Source of the DNA: Gymnorhina tibicen
Taxonomy: Eukaryota > Chordata > Aves > Passeriformes > Artamidae
Direction: 5' to 3'
NCBI GenBank assembly: GCA_013399875.1
Contig: VXAZ01006886.1
Span: forward strand, 4,891,272 to 4,955,271
Length of the DNA stretch: 64,000 nucleotides
This document shows positions 22,625 through 36,300 of this stretch, in pieces; positions within the stretch are counted from its first letter, which is position 1, and every line of letters starts with the position of its first letter. Under the pieces are notes generated by a model. The model did no database searches. It was given only the letters and a program-made list of their open reading frames with translations, and was not told the DNA's origin. The position numbers were made by a program, and so were the translations under genes.

Positions 22625-25600
22625 GTGAGTAGTCCCAAAACTACAGGACAACTCTGATGTCAAGACTGCTCAAGTTTAAAAGCTGTGTGATTACATGTAA
22701 TCAAACCCCTAGCAGGGCAATTTTCCTTCTGAACCACTTGAATCTCAGACACTGCTTTTTCTTCCAGGTATTGTACTATCCATCAAGTTCTGATGTGTCC
22801 TGCCTGATACTCTCAGGCTTTTTCCTTTCATATGGCTGGCACTACCACATTCCTAAACCACCAGCACGTATGGAGGGACTTATTCATGCAAGTGTTAATA
22901 TTTACTCTGTCACCACATAATGGTGCTGAGGTAGAGTTTTAGCATTAGTTTTATTTACCATCAATACTGTTTACATGAATTCCTTTCCCATGAGCAATAT
23001 AACTTTTGCAAGTTCCTATTCAGCACATTATCCTGAAAGTCATAAAACAGAAGGAAACAAATCAATAGCATCTAATCTGAGTATGGCTCAGTTCTGTGCT
23101 TTTGGTAAAGGAAAATTAACTAATTAGCAGCCATCTAGTTTTAGATACAGTATCAAACATTGCCAAATAGTTTATCTTTCAATACAGTAGTCCAGATCCA
23201 ATAAAACACTTAAAAATATGATAGTAAAAAAAAAAAAAATCCATTCATTAACTTCTATGGTATAATTTGAAAATAAAGTACTTCTCAGATAATTGCCAGA
23301 TTTCCATATTTATAAGAAGATGGCACATATGGGGATAATAGCAAAAATGGAAGTACCACTTCCCTATTAATATGGAAATTCAGAAATTATTGGAGTTATC
23401 TGTTGTAAATCAACTTTCTCATTTTTTTGCTGATGGAAATGCCATTTATGCACTACAATAAATTCCAAAACTACTAATGCAACTCCCCTTTCACTCTGAT
23501 AAATCAGTGTAATGGTTGTCATGCTTATCCTCAAAATTGGCAGGAGTTCTGCTCTTAGATTAAAATGGGTCAAGCCAACACTTGGTGCAATACCATTACA
23601 GGTTTTGAAGGCAGAGCAAGGAGGGATTTGCTCACACAACCTTGTTATTTGCTTAGTTCAGCTGCCCCAAACAAATAATGCACAGCCACAAGGTAGCTGC
23701 ATTATTCACTTAAACTGAACAAAGCAGGCTGTGGGATTCCAAGGCAATATTTCATGTGCTTGCACTGGGGGAATGATTTAGTGGAAACTGGCAAGAACAA
23801 GAGATTTTTCAAGGAATTTTTTTTTTATACCAAGAATTGCATGTTGCTTGATATCAAGGTGATGGTAGCCTATCATCTTCCGTAGAGGAGTGCAGCAGTG
23901 GATGCCTTCTTGTGGAGAAAGAGTCATCTGTCATTATCTAGAAACCAGTCAGATGCTGAAATTGCAATATTTTTTCAAGTGGTGGTCCCCTAAAGACATT
24001 ATTCCTCTTTCCCAAAAGTGGTTTCACAGTTCTCTGACACCGCTAGAAGATGTGGCAGTTGATGTGAGATAACAGCTTTTACCAGGCCCTAACATGGGGC
24101 TCCTGCTCTCTCTTAATTCGAAAAGTTCTCCAGAACACAAAGGGTAATCACTGACACTTTACTGTTCCACCAGTTTCTCAATGTGCAGAACTTTTCCTAT
24201 CTCAAAATGAACATTAGAAACTGTGTTAGTTATTTGCTGCTTTAAATTAAGGTGGGTATTCAGCCTATTGATGTTTTGCCTTCATGAGGTGAACCACAAA
24301 TAGCACAACAAAAAGCTCAGGAGTTCCCAGGCTTCCCAGTGGGGTTTCACATACACGAAATAACCTATCTCCCAAGATGATGGTGCTGTAATCAAATCTT
24401 GAAGAAGAATCCTATCAGGCCTTTTAAGGGTAGCACGTGCTTGCTGCACAGCCTGTAAGGCAGTTGGCTGGACCAGCATTGCACAGGCACTGCACTGTTG
24501 GAAGCAGCAGCAACCAAATGTGAGCAGTAACACCCTTCCCTGTTTTTCCACAGCACTAATTCACACATAAAAGAGGAAATGAAGCTGCATCCATTGACAC
24601 CAGCTTCACAAAACTGTCTCTACACAGGCCTTTGTCAGCCTGAAAAAGTCAAACAATGGGCTGCATCGCTATTTAGCAGTAGGGTCTTTGTAAGCATGAA
24701 CGAGGAAAGATGGTTCTCACCTGCTATGAGGATGAATTTATTATTCATAGGGAGACATCTAGAAGAAAATTTGACTTTTATCCTGTGTGTTAGTAAGTTC
24801 TAAGTGCATCCCAAGATCTTCACAGGGTCCTCAGTCTATCTGTTCAGGAAAAAAAGCTCTTCCATCAGTATTTCTATCTCCTGCCAGACTCTGCAATCTC
24901 TTCTGCATAGCTCATACAGCACAGAGCAGGCAGCTGGGACAGAGGGCTAGGGCTTAATACAGCACTGGACAGAGAACATTCTCCCAACTAAACCAGTTCC
25001 ACAGGGAAGGCTGCAAAACAGTATCAAAGCCCAACCAGTCACATGCCTGTCACCACTCCATACTAGGATCAGCAAGCCCATGAGGATCCTTTATACGCTT
25101 CCTTGTCACTACGGCTGTGTTTTAACAGCATGGCTATGAGCTCAACAGTGACCTTCCCCCAAAGTCACTTCAAATGCTTTTAAAGCAGTGTTCACATGTG
25201 GAGAATGAAAGATTCAGAAATATCATTCATGCACAGGTTAATGAGGAGCCGTGAGCCCTGCTGATACCTCCTGCTCAATGTGCTATTCTGTTTTGTGAGA
25301 ATCCACAGAGAACCCTCTGCCATGATCACCGTGGCTTCCCTTCCTACCACAGTTCTATACCCAAAGCATATTCCAGAGTTTAAAGGTCAAACAGAAGAAA
25401 TTGCTGGATGATGACATGAATAATTTGTTTCAGTAATTTAGCAGCATTGGTTTGTTGTGATTATTGCTACAAACTCCTTTCGTATTTACAACTGTGATTC
25501 TTTTAACATCTGAATAATTTATATACAGTGATCAGTGATGCGTGTGTCAGAGAATCAGGAAAATTAGCTCCTCTAGTGCTCCCCTGACTCTAAGAGAACA

Positions 25601-25907
25601 TATTTTCCCATCCAATTATATTGTTTCTCTGTTGTTTGCGTTTTGAATAAAGAGAACTACCATACCAAGAGATTCTGAATGGGAGCCACAAGATGATCTG
25701 CACTTACAATGTAGCCGTACAGACACACCCATTAGACATGCCAATAAATTTCACCTTCCCTACAAGAATCCAGTAAGCATCAAGAAGATGGGAAGAATTG
25801 TATTTTTCACCAGCTCGCACTGTGCTGCAATTTAAAATCAAAACCAAACAACAAAAACAAACAACTCCAAAATAGACACTTCTCTCTCCAGCAAGTTACA
25901 GAATAAA
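22625..25907. other. unique non-coding DNA
   Basis: AT-rich, no recognised element. Contains a 14-A run at 23226-23239. On the minus strand at about 24719-24756 a 38-nt piece lies between TTTTCTTCTAG and CAG/GTGAGA; it is too short to call. Short frames on both strands around 24282-24803 show no supporting context. Confidence 0.4.
23226..23239 (+). repeat. poly-A run (14 A)
   Basis: Uninterrupted run of 14 A with no recognised retroposed sequence upstream, so it is treated as simple low-complexity DNA rather than a retrogene tail. Confidence 0.8.
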
Positions 25908-26170
25908 CTGAATGTCTCGGTTTTGAAAGACAGGTGTCTACTGAGGAAGGCAGAAGCCCCCCTTGGACTGAAAATATAACTCCCTCCCCTCCAAATTATT
26001 ATAATTTTGAAATCAAGGGGCTTTCAGGCCAAGATATGAGGAATAGGAATAACAGTTCTTTACTAATATGTATGTATATATATATACATAGCAAGGCAAA
26101 CAAAACACCAATAACTATGACAGTAACACCAAACAGAACAGAACCCAGTGACACCTTCCCGGCTGTCAGG
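25908..26170 (-). mobile_element. LTR-like end of an endogenous retroelement, minus strand
   Basis: The block with TCTCGGTTTTGAAAGACAGG, AAATTATTATAATTTTGAAA and GGAATAGGAATAACAGTTCT recalls the R/U5 end of a songbird LTR read in reverse. On the minus strand it has an AGTAAA polyadenylation-like signal just before GAACTGTTATTCC (about 26052-26062). An AT microsatellite (TATGTATATATATATACATA, about 26069-26090) sits in it. The identification rests on remembered sequence, not on a search. Boundaries are approximate. Confidence 0.45.
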
Positions 26171-27187
26171 CCCTTTCCCCTTGGGTGCAGGGGCGCTCAC
26201 GGCCGGCAGGGGCGCTGGCGGTTCCCGCGGAGCAGGGCGGGTGCGATGGTTCCCCCGCGGCTGCAGGGGGCGCTCCGAGGCGAGCTCGGGGAGCACGCGG
26301 CAATGGTGGGTGCAAGCCGGGAAGGGATAGGAGAAAGAAGCTCACAAACCCCCTGGGCAGCCGATCCTGGTGCCCCAGCAGGACTCTCTCGGGACCGGCA
26401 GCTGGAACAGCAGGGATGCGCACAAAAATCCCAGGTGGTAGATGAGATGTATCGAACTCCAAAGCAGCAGCGGGAACTCCGGGAGGTCTTGGCAGGCAGG
26501 GGGTGCGGTGCTGGCGGCACTGCAGTGTATCGAAGGCTCAAAACAGAAACAGCGGTGGCAGGCACCTGCCTCCCATGGGGCAGTGAAAGAAGGACTTGGG
26601 GTCCCGGGCCCCCTGAGGCACCCCAGCAGATAGTGAAGAGGGGCCCTCTCAGCGGCAGCTCCAGCCAGCAGAAATCCCCACTGACGGCAGGAAAAAAAAA
26701 AGGTAACAGAAGGCAGAAACCTGCAGTGATGGCGACCTCCCCCAAAACGACTGCAGCCTCTGTCTCTGAATGCCGAGAGCCTGAGAGAGACAAACTAGCC
26801 TGTACCCAGGTGAAAAAAGGGCAGTTACTCCCGTCCCCCCTGTGGCCCGACCTTTTGTCTCAAGCACCCAGCAATTATCCCTTAGTATGGGGAAAAATTC
26901 CTCAAGACGAAAAGAACGAAAGAAAAAAAAAACTCCCAAACCCCAACACTGAACAAAGAGAAGGAGCTGAGGAAGAAAAAGGTTCACATTGTGATACTTG
27001 CTTTAACTGCATGCAGCCCTTATGGGTAACAGGGATCCTGAAGGACATCAAGGAAAATCCTTCGACTTCAAAGACCCAGAACAAGAGGTGTTCTATAAAT
27101 ACTGAAGTCGAACCAGGAGACAGATGGGAGATTGGTAGCACTAAAACTGAAAAAAAGATAGAAAATGTGGGAAGGAAACTTTTATAA
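26036..27187 (+). CDS. long open frame in CpG-rich block, no known family
   Basis: From the first in-frame ATG (26036) the frame runs about 383 codons to a stop at 27187; it is open from at least 25934. This is far longer than any other frame in the window. The product would be polar and basic, rich in Gly, Arg, Lys, Ser, Pro and Glu. Runs such as NERKKKLPNPNTEQREGAEE and a small Cys cluster (CDTCFNC) occur near residues 315-345, but no domain is evident. The minus strand also has a 198-codon open frame here (26197-26793), which suggests high GC rather than selection keeps both open. Adjacent LTR-like sequence suggests it belongs to a degraded retroelement. It could also be a lineage-specific gene. 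Confidence 0.25.
   Translation: MRNRNNSSLLICMYIYIHSKANKTPITMTVTPNRTEPSDTFPAVRPFPLGCRGAHGRQGRWRFPRSRAGAMVPPRLQGALRGELGEHAAMVGASREGIGERSSQTPWAADPGAPAGLSRDRQLEQQGCAQKSQVVDEMYRTPKQQRELREVLAGRGCGAGGTAVYRRLKTETAVAGTCLPWGSERRTWGPGPPEAPQQIVKRGPLSGSSSQQKSPLTAGKKKGNRRQKPAVMATSPKTTAASVSECREPERDKLACTQVKKGQLLPSPLWPDLLSQAPSNYPLVWGKIPQDEKNERKKKLPNPNTEQREGAEEEKGSHCDTCFNCMQPLWVTGILKDIKENPSTSKTQNKRCSINTEVEPGDRWEIGSTKTEKKIENVGRKLL
26150..26700. promoter_or_regulatory. CpG-rich island
   Basis: This is the only part of the window with many CpG dinucleotides (for example GGCGCTCACGGCCGGCAGGG and CCGCGGAGCAGGGCGGG). CpG islands often mark promoters. They are also found in young or GC-rich retroviral LTR and leader regions, which fits the neighbouring LTR-like sequence better. 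No first exon with a clear donor was found beside it. Confidence 0.4.
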
Positions 27188-27292
27188 AGGGGCTTTAAAG
27201 CCTAGGGCAAGTACCAAAGCCATAACTTTCATTAGCCATCCCATGGGCTGACATCCTCCTACAAACCCTCTTGGGCAGAGATAAGTGTGCCC

Positions 27293-27378
27293 AATACTTC
27301 CAAGTAACAGCAATCAACAAGACCAGTACAGGTAAAATACTTCCAAATAACAGCAATCAACAAGAACAATACAGATAA
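27293..27378 (+). repeat. 43-nt tandem duplication
   Basis: Two adjacent units start AATACTTCCAA at 27293 and 27336. Both carry TAACAGCAATCAACAAGA and end in A-C-AGATA/AGGTA. They differ at only a few positions, so the duplication is fairly recent relative to the LINE copies. It lies about 100 bases beyond the GC-rich block. Confidence 0.85.
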
Positions 27379-30300
27379 GACAACAAAAATCAGTGATTTT
27401 GATTTAACATGAGGCATGCCTGACAGACTAGCTTTTGTGCAGGAAAGGTGATCTACCAAAAGAGGGCTGATGGAATCAAGGTGCAGTCATGGCAAGTGAG
27501 GCTGGACAGGAAATTTCCTTAAGAAATGGCAATATCTGGAACAGGTTTGATAGTGACATGCTTAAGGGACTCATCAAACGCATCGACTCCAGCTGAGAGC
27601 TGGCTTCCACTAAGCAGCTCAAACACAGTGTGTGCACTGCATTACAGTTCAGCTCCAGCAAGATCAAGACAGGTACAGAGACAACCTGACTTTCAGGAAA
27701 CTGTGGCAGGCACGTTGCCTCAGCCAAAATATAATTTTCTAAGATCCATTAAGGTGTTTAAAAAAGAAGAAAAAAAACCAATAAAATCCCAGGTCTGCTT
27801 CCCTGTCTACCCATGACAAACACAAGCACAAAATTTATGAATCCCACCTCAGGAAACCACCACTTCAGCAAAAAGGTTGCACAATAGTTCCCACTTCCAA
27901 CCAAGATGTGAGCCAGTGCTAATCCCTCCTTCCAGGAAAGGCAGAGACAAAGACAACAGCTGCACTGGCTGGGATCAGGCTTCACTCAAAGTGAAGATGA
28001 AGCATAAAACCGCCTTTTGACTTGACCCTCACAGCTATTGCTAGAGTATCTTCTTTCCCAGTAGGCTTAGGTCAAAGCCTGATTGTAGATTCTAGAAGTC
28101 ACTTGCCTAGTTAACACTGGATTGCTCTGAAACAGCAATGCATAATGGAGAGGCCAGACTAGTTCCTATAAGCACAGTTCCCAGAGACTAAAACTCTGGA
28201 GAAGGTGCTTTCAAAAATTTCTTATACAGAGATGTTTGAGGAAGCATTAAGGTATGAGCCTGCTACATTTGCAAAGCAGGAGAGATTTAGCACACTGAAA
28301 AAATAAAAAGCAGATTAAGATGCTTATGCTTAACAGATGAAAATTAGGAAAAAATACGCTGATTGTACACATTCTCCAATAGAACAAATAGAAGAGCAAA
28401 ATACAAGATGTGTGGCCTAACAGCTGCAGTACTTTGAGCTGCCAGAGCCAAAACTTATAGAATATTCCTTTTGCTGATTGAAATCTGTAAGACACTTCAA
28501 CATCTGTTAGAACAAGATGTTTGTTTATCACATTCCCCTACAAAATGGAATGATGTTTCTTACCTAATGTACTGAAGAATTTTTAGATGAAAGAGGGATG
28601 TTTATGAGATCCGTGCAGGGTATAATTGAAAGAATATTTCCGGATAAAAATACCATATGTTTTGTATTTCCACTGAACCTATAAATATCTCTCTAACAGT
28701 TTGGGCCCATAAATACCATGATTGGGAAGAGTTTTATGCATTTGCTTAAGGCTTTTATTACTTTCAATTATCAGTTTGCTAACTGCATCTCATTTTCCTC
28801 CTGCTACATCGCAGTATTCCCAAGGATAAATTCTGAGATGTCAATAAGATCACTGGAATGAGTACAGAACTGAGCAGTGCTGGGGCACACAGAACAATCT
28901 GACTTCCACAGGGCACAGATAGCAATTCCTCCCCCACCACAAATGCCATGTGCTCTTGACAGTATGTGACCTGCAAGATTTATTTGCTGCCTTGGTTGCA
29001 GGGTATGATGGGGAAAACCCTAAAAATGCAAACCTCCAGGAAGTCCCAGCTGCACAGCAGAGCTATGTAATGTAATGCTTCCTGCACAGCACTTTAGCAG
29101 GAATAGTGGAATGTGAGCATACAGAAAGAAATCTAAGCTCCCAGAGAGACAGAAATTACGATACTGACCACCATCAGGAATTCTTACTGTCTTTATAAAA
29201 AAATAAATTAAAAAACATCAGTTTCTAAATCCTACATACATTCATTGAAAGAATCCTTTCCCCCATACGAACAGGGAAAACTGCCAGTATTTTAGGGAAA
29301 CATGCCATTTTCACTATTTTTTTTCCCACTGTATTGTGGTGGTACAAGAGCACTGTTTGTCCTTGTTTCAAGAAAAACTATTTTACTATCAGTCTTGTTA
29401 AAATCTGATTTGTGCATTACTTTTCCATTCCCTCAGAAAGATATGCTCCTAAGAAAAATTAACCTTTGCTTATTTCTTTTTCAGCTTACCTTACACAATG
29501 TTTTTATTCCTCTGATGTTCAATATAAAAAAAAAATAGAGAATGTCTCTGCACAGTTAATACAAGCCTGGCAATTCCATGTGCACTCTTCTGTGGTGCCA
29601 ATAATGTTATTCGAATGCATGAACATTAAAACAGGGTTTAAAAGTTGAAGAATTCAACAGAAGCTATTGAAGTCACCTGGAAGAATACACAGTTGCTTCA
29701 CTGACATTTTTCTAATGTCACTGTAATTCGAAGTGTTTGAAATTCTGTGGATCTCTCCTTTTTGCACACAGGCCACCATTTGCCCTTTTCACCTTTACTA
29801 GGTGAATACCAAAAGCATTGTGTGGCACTCCACGGGCTGGGAGCTTTGAGGGATATCCACCTCCACCAGTCAGAAAGACAATATGTTATTCCCAAACAGT
29901 TTCATAATCAGACTTTTAGAACTTTCTTTAAGCTATAAAGAAGAAAAAAAGGTCGGAAAAATATTATCTCTGGAATTGGAGCCAAAATTCAAATTCTTCA
30001 GCCAAAATCAATGTCAAATAAGGAATTTAAATAGGACTTGTAGTATAATAACAAAATTTTCCATGCCTCACAGTAACAGTTTAAGTCATCAGAAACTCAA
30101 CACTGAATATGCAAGTTCATTTCCCAGACAGTGCAAAACTAAATGCAATTTTTTTTCTTTTTTACTTTTTCCAATACTGCATTTATTTCAGGTTAATGGT
30201 ATAGGACTACAAGAAGGATAAAACAATTTGTATGTGTGTGTGTTCCTGATATAACAGTTATCCAACAACTACTTGTTAAAGAAAAATGCTACCAACCATT

Positions 30301-33300
30301 TTTTAGGCAAAACAGCAACTCGTAAGTAGCTCTTCCTGCTGCTCAAAGCACCTACTGACATGAGGACACTGTATTTCCACCTCACCATTTTAATTATTTA
30401 TCAAATGTTTAGGTCCCAGTGGAACAGAGCTCCCATCCAATCTGAGTTTTGCAGGGTGATGGTGCCAACTCACAAGCAATGACCAGTATCCTGGCCTGGG
30501 GTGCTCCTCTTTCTGGAGTCCACAGGACCTATCAAATCAGACAAATGTCAGTAGACTGCTTTGAAAAGCACACTTCAGGGGAGAAATAACATCTGGTTTA
30601 GGGCAGAATTCTTCTCACTGATTTACAAGAGATTTACAATTGCTGCAGGAAAAGCCCTTTAGAATAGTGATTTTCCATGATAGTCAAAGCTTCCTAGGAA
30701 AAAAACCCAAAAAACCCGAACTGATTAAACTGACCTAATGGTAGTACACTAGAATTCATCCAAGAGCTCACTGGGACACAGCAGCAGCTGACTCCCTGTG
30801 CCTTCTGACTCACAGCTTCCCAGGGATGAAGAGATCCACAAGGTCTAGAAAACACTGCCATTATCAGAGTGTGAGGTAACCGCGCAGCAGACCAGAGCCT
30901 ACAGCTTTCAGTGAGCCAAGAGCCTCTAAGATCCAGGAGATCAAATCACAATCATCTGTGTAAACCAGCACTTGTAGCACAGAGCCAGGGAGGTCAGTCA
31001 TGCAAAGGGTGAGGGAGAGAGGCCAGAAGTGCAAATGGGCTGTGCTTTATCGTGTTAAATGCAAACTGTGGAGCTACAGGCCCAGCTGGACACATGCACA
31101 GGATTGACTTAATGTGAAAACTTCAAGACACCAAAGTCAACACAGATGGCTGGACAACAGGCTCTCCACAGACCCTGGGCTCAAATATGCTGTTCCTCTT
31201 GGACTCTTTCCACAGTCTGAAGACACTCCTGGAACTACCTGCAGCAGCAGCAAAGCAATGGGCTTTTCCCATTTTCTAACTGTTCACTTCCTGTGCCTAC
31301 TGCAGCAAAACCACCTGGGGACTATTTGCTCTGACAGGAATGAATGACATCAACACGGAGACTCACAAAAGCCCTCCCTAAATGAGGTGTTTCAGACATT
31401 TTCTCAGTGGTCTGGCTAAAACTGCAGAGTTATGAGCACCACAAGTACAGCCCTGTAGCCTCACAAATGGATTTCAGGGGACTGGAAACCACCAACACCA
31501 GCTAGATACGTTCTGGACATGTGTGCAGCAGCTGCCCTGGCCAAACATCATTCCACTCAACACTTCCCTGCACAAGCTTGCATACAGGCTAAAACTAGCA
31601 GGATCTCTTCAATTTACAGACAATTATGAAGAAAAAACGAGTCCTGGACACCTACAACCAGGCAGAGATCACACAAAGGGCAAAGTCTAAGGCAGCTCTG
31701 AGCCACTGATCTGATTTCCTGTATTTTGTTTTCCCAGACATAACATTAAAGAACAGTTTTTATACTCCATCATATAAAGCCCACCTCAAGGGATTAGTCT
31801 TTTGAAGTAAGCTGTTTCAGTGCAGTATTTCACAACATTTTCTCTCAATGTTACATCTGCTTTATGTTACTCATCTGCTGTATTTTCTTTGGGCATATTT
31901 TCTAAGCATTTTCCCCCCATCGGTTGTTGTAAGTCAGTGCTTTAGGACATCCTGAGCTTTGAGACAGCACTGTTGGCTTACTCTGACTAGTTAGCACTAG
32001 TGTTCTACTCAGAAATCGAGGGCAGAACTAGATAGCCTGAAGATAAATTGTAGAGTACTCAAATATTAACTTCCAAAAGTAGCTTGAAGGAAGAGGACTC
32101 ATTGGGAAGGCTACAAATTACCAACCATTCTGGGCATTTGGAACTCAGAACAAGGAGTCTCAATGTACAGCTACCATTCAGGAAAGAGTGCTTCAGTGCT
32201 GTTTGCCAGGATAGTGGATAGAACACTTTACATGCCTTGTTTTAATAAGAGGATTGATTTACTGAGAATGCTTTGGTATTTTGTGGTTACAGTCCACTGG
32301 AATAGTTACCCCTTCATCTTAACTGACTCCCTCACATCCATCCTTAGAAATAACTCTGGAGAGAAGCCAAACAGGAAATAGCATTTCTAGATCTGCCAAA
32401 ATATCATTTGATTAGATTGGATATTGAGAAAAACCACTAGTGTTGTTTTTCTTGCTTGAAGTTACACAGCTCATACACAAACCCTTTAATACCCTTTGAA
32501 ATAGGTACAAAACTGCCAGCAACAGAAGAATGACTGTTTCCCAGACACATTCTTTGTGCTAAATCCAAACTGCACACATTCTTCAGAATATTATTTCTAT
32601 TTATCACCTTGCAAAACTTGGCACTGCAATGACTCAGTATCACAATTGCCTTGGTGTGATGTGCCCTAGGGCCCACTATTGTATGCTGACCCATTATGCC
32701 AGGTTAAGAATCTGGAAGAAGCTTGCTCAGGTAAAAACATCAGGATAAAGATCCAACCCTAATAGTTATTTTCTGCAATTAGACTGCAGATGAAGAAGGC
32801 CTGGAAAATTCTGAGGCCTGAGATAGAAAAGTGGGGTTCAGAATTGTTTTGAATCACTGTTGGACAGCAATTTTGGCTTCACTGAGCATAGCTTCACAAA
32901 GTTCTCCTTTACAAACAGTAGTTACGGAAGTTAAAAAAGCACTAATCTAACAGTACAGCTTCCAAGTACATCACTGATCCCCTTGCAAGATCTTTGCAGA
33001 ACTAATCTACTATGGTAAAGAGCTTGATGAAATGACTCTTAATAGGTGAAAAAATCTGAGCTTAAAACTTAAAACATACTAAATACAGAATTTCTATTTC
33101 TCTGCTTTCTGTCTGTGGACCATGATGCTTCATGAAAGCAGAGAGGATTTTTTAGCAGAATTTACTTGCCTTCCAACTACTATCCTGGAATGACAATCAG
33201 TTGTACACTATATCATAGTAATTACACTGAGAGTACAATGGCCAATAGGGAGTCAGGATGGTAAAAGAACTAGTAGAAGTTCTATAACTGTTTGAAAAAA

Positions 33301-36300
33301 ATCGCTTTCCATAATTACAGTGCTGTAAATAAAAAAGGAAGCTCATCTACTCCCATTTAAATCAGGGGCTCCTCATACAACCTTTTCTAGTGCAGTATAA
33401 TATTACTTTTTAATGGCCAATACCTCTTACTGCCTCTAGTGAAGATCCTGTTCCAGTACTGAATACGAATTTAGAGTGGCATGTAAGAGGTAGTACTCAA
33501 CTCATCTTATGCTCTAAAACTTTGGATTGACTGACAAGTGAAAATTCCCTTTGACCCATTTTTTTCAAATCCTTTCTTGGTACCAAATGCTTTCACATAG
33601 GGTATCATTAGGTCTAATGAGTTTGTCACTACTGCATTTCAGAAAAGCTTAGCTACAAGTGTTCTAATGAAGAAACACTTAGTTTCTTGGTATCTCAGCC
33701 TGACCCCGGATAGCAAGGAGAGGAAAGGAGCCCAGTTCTGTTGTTCCCAGCTTCAGAAACATGACCCTGCTTTAGCTCATTTGTCCTTCCACAAACAGCC
33801 AAGGAATAGTCCAGCTGCACCAGTGGCAGCTGCTCACCTTTCCTAGAAACAGCTGGTTGCCAGTGCAAATAAAGACTTGAGCTGCTGCTGGGAACATTGT
33901 TGTACTGAAGCGTTTTTATTCAGAACACATTTTTCACTTTTACAGGACATTTCACGATCTCAAGACCCTTACTAAGTTCAATCTCCCTTGAAGACTGCAA
34001 TTCAATGTCTGAGAAATGATGGGACAAATGAAGAGAAAACTTGAAATATAAAAGTCAGAGGACAGACAAATGGAAGTTCCACCCTGAAAATAAAATGCAG
34101 CCACACAGAAGCACTGAGCAAGGAAATGAGCGAGGGTTTGATTGCCAGTCCTTACAATAGCTCTGAAATCCTCTATGAAAGGCAGTAACAAAACTGAACA
34201 CGACCATGTCATGTTCTTCCCTTTCAAGGTCTAAGACAAGTCTTACAGAAATCCTAAGCAAACACTAGGAAGAAAGATTAATATCAAGAACATTCTAAAT
34301 TACATTTTTTACAGTTTCCAGTTGCATGAAAGCATTTTGCTAGAACTTTTTTACAGCTTATTTAGTGTTTAAGGTGAAACTAAGAAATGGTAATAAATGT
34401 AAGCATTCTTCTGACTTTGGAGATGGAAACATACCTTCATGTGCTTCGAACCCAGAACCAATAGAAGAATATCAGTAAATGTGAGGTTCAGGGGTTTTTT
34501 CACATCAAAATGCAAAACTCAGCACTTTAGGACTAAAATTACCAAGTGCCAAATCCTGGGAGAGATGCCTTAGACAACATTGTGCTTCATTCAACAGTGT
34601 GACTGGCCTTAATGGATTTGCCTTGTTGATGCCAAAGGTAAAACCGTAACAGTGCCTTCTCAGCAACTGGAGGTCACCAACAGCAGGGGATTCAGCACTC
34701 ACTTAAGAATATGCAAGCTGAAGAGCTGAGAGAATGGGTTAAGCAGAAGTTTTAAATGACCACTCAATATACTGCAATCATAGCTCCATCTATCATGTGT
34801 GTGTTACAGGGGAGTGAAGCCCTGTATAAACACCACAGTGATTGATGTAGTCGAACATGAAGAGCTGAGGATGTTTACCTTGCTTTGCAACACACCAATG
34901 TATCTGAAAGTATTATTTAACCTATTAAGCAGCTGGCTTGGGTGCAAAGGAGAAGAGTTTCTCTTTTCTTGGATGACACTATACCTCCCACATCAGTGAT
35001 TCATTCCTCTTAGCCTTGAGAGAAGCAGCCTTCTTTCCTGGCTTATAAACACGTTTGTGAAGTATCTGGCAACACTGGTGATCTTTGCTCAGAATTCCTT
35101 CCCTTATCCTGCCTCCTCCTCAATTCAAATAGGCTCTTAAAAACTTCAGCAGACAACCATAAATATTTTTATTATTGTTTATAATTTCGTTGGAGAATGA
35201 AAAAATTCAATCCTTAAAAGATTTGGGAAGAGGTCACACATTTAAACTGCATCCAAGTATGTTTCCTGTGCTTTCCACATTAACTGCCAGTCCAGGAATT
35301 CACTGATACAAACATCTCCCTAATGCCTGTGAAAAAACTCAGTCACAAGATTTTTACCACAAATTACAGAAAAGTAGGATTTTTAAGCACTATTTCTGGA
35401 AATTCAAATGCTAGACTGAAAGTGTTTCTTAATGGTATATTTACATGCTTGATGCTAAAATCAGAACTAGCCCAAATGTCTACATTTTTAAGGAAAAAAC
35501 ATGATTGACCCAGTTTTTAATCACACAATCTGGTTAAAGCCTTCATGCTTTTCAAAGAACATTGTGCTTTCTAAACTTATTTATATAAATTTACATTAAA
35601 TTTGGTTTGGTTTTTTTCTCTCCTTTTTTGAAGTCTTTCTTTCCATTGTTTTCCTTCACCAGAAACTGGCATGATGTGATAAATGCAAACACCCAAACAA
35701 AATTTCAACCTGAAATTCACTTCAAAGATTTATCAAAGATTTTGAAAAAAACTGTTTCTAACTAGTTTTATAAGTTACTTTAAATTTTTTCTTCACTATA
35801 TATTTATACACCTACACACACACTATACATAGTGAGGAACATATGGCTGAAGGTACCTCATTGCTCCCTCTCTGTAGTACCACCTTCACAAGATCACCAC
35901 TGACAACCACTGCAGTACATCCAAGATCACACAGGATTCTGGAATACTGAATGCTGATTCCAAGTGTCAGAGACATTAGTGCTCCCCTGGCCAATCCTTC
36001 CATATAATAATAAACATACTCTCATCCTGATGATCTGAATAAGTGAAAGATTTCCACTTTCTGTATCTATCAGTTAATTTGCTCTGAAGGGAGTTTCTCA
36101 TCTTAAAGAGCTTTGAAGAGGTGCGTTCAAGCTTCTACTTTGTTTTGGATGACACTCTTACCTTTCTCTGCAAAAAGAAGCATTAACACTAATGACAGGA
36201 ATACAAATGGCACAGCTTCTTCCCTGAATCATATAAAGGGAGTATCTGGAGAAGCTGATAAAGATTGCACTATCAGGGACTAGATTTCTGCTGCTTTAAG

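Noticed and set aside
26197..26793. 198-codon minus-strand frame in the GC-rich block
   Set aside because: Low-complexity Ser/Pro/Cys-rich product overlapping the longer plus-strand frame; no retroviral motif could be seen.
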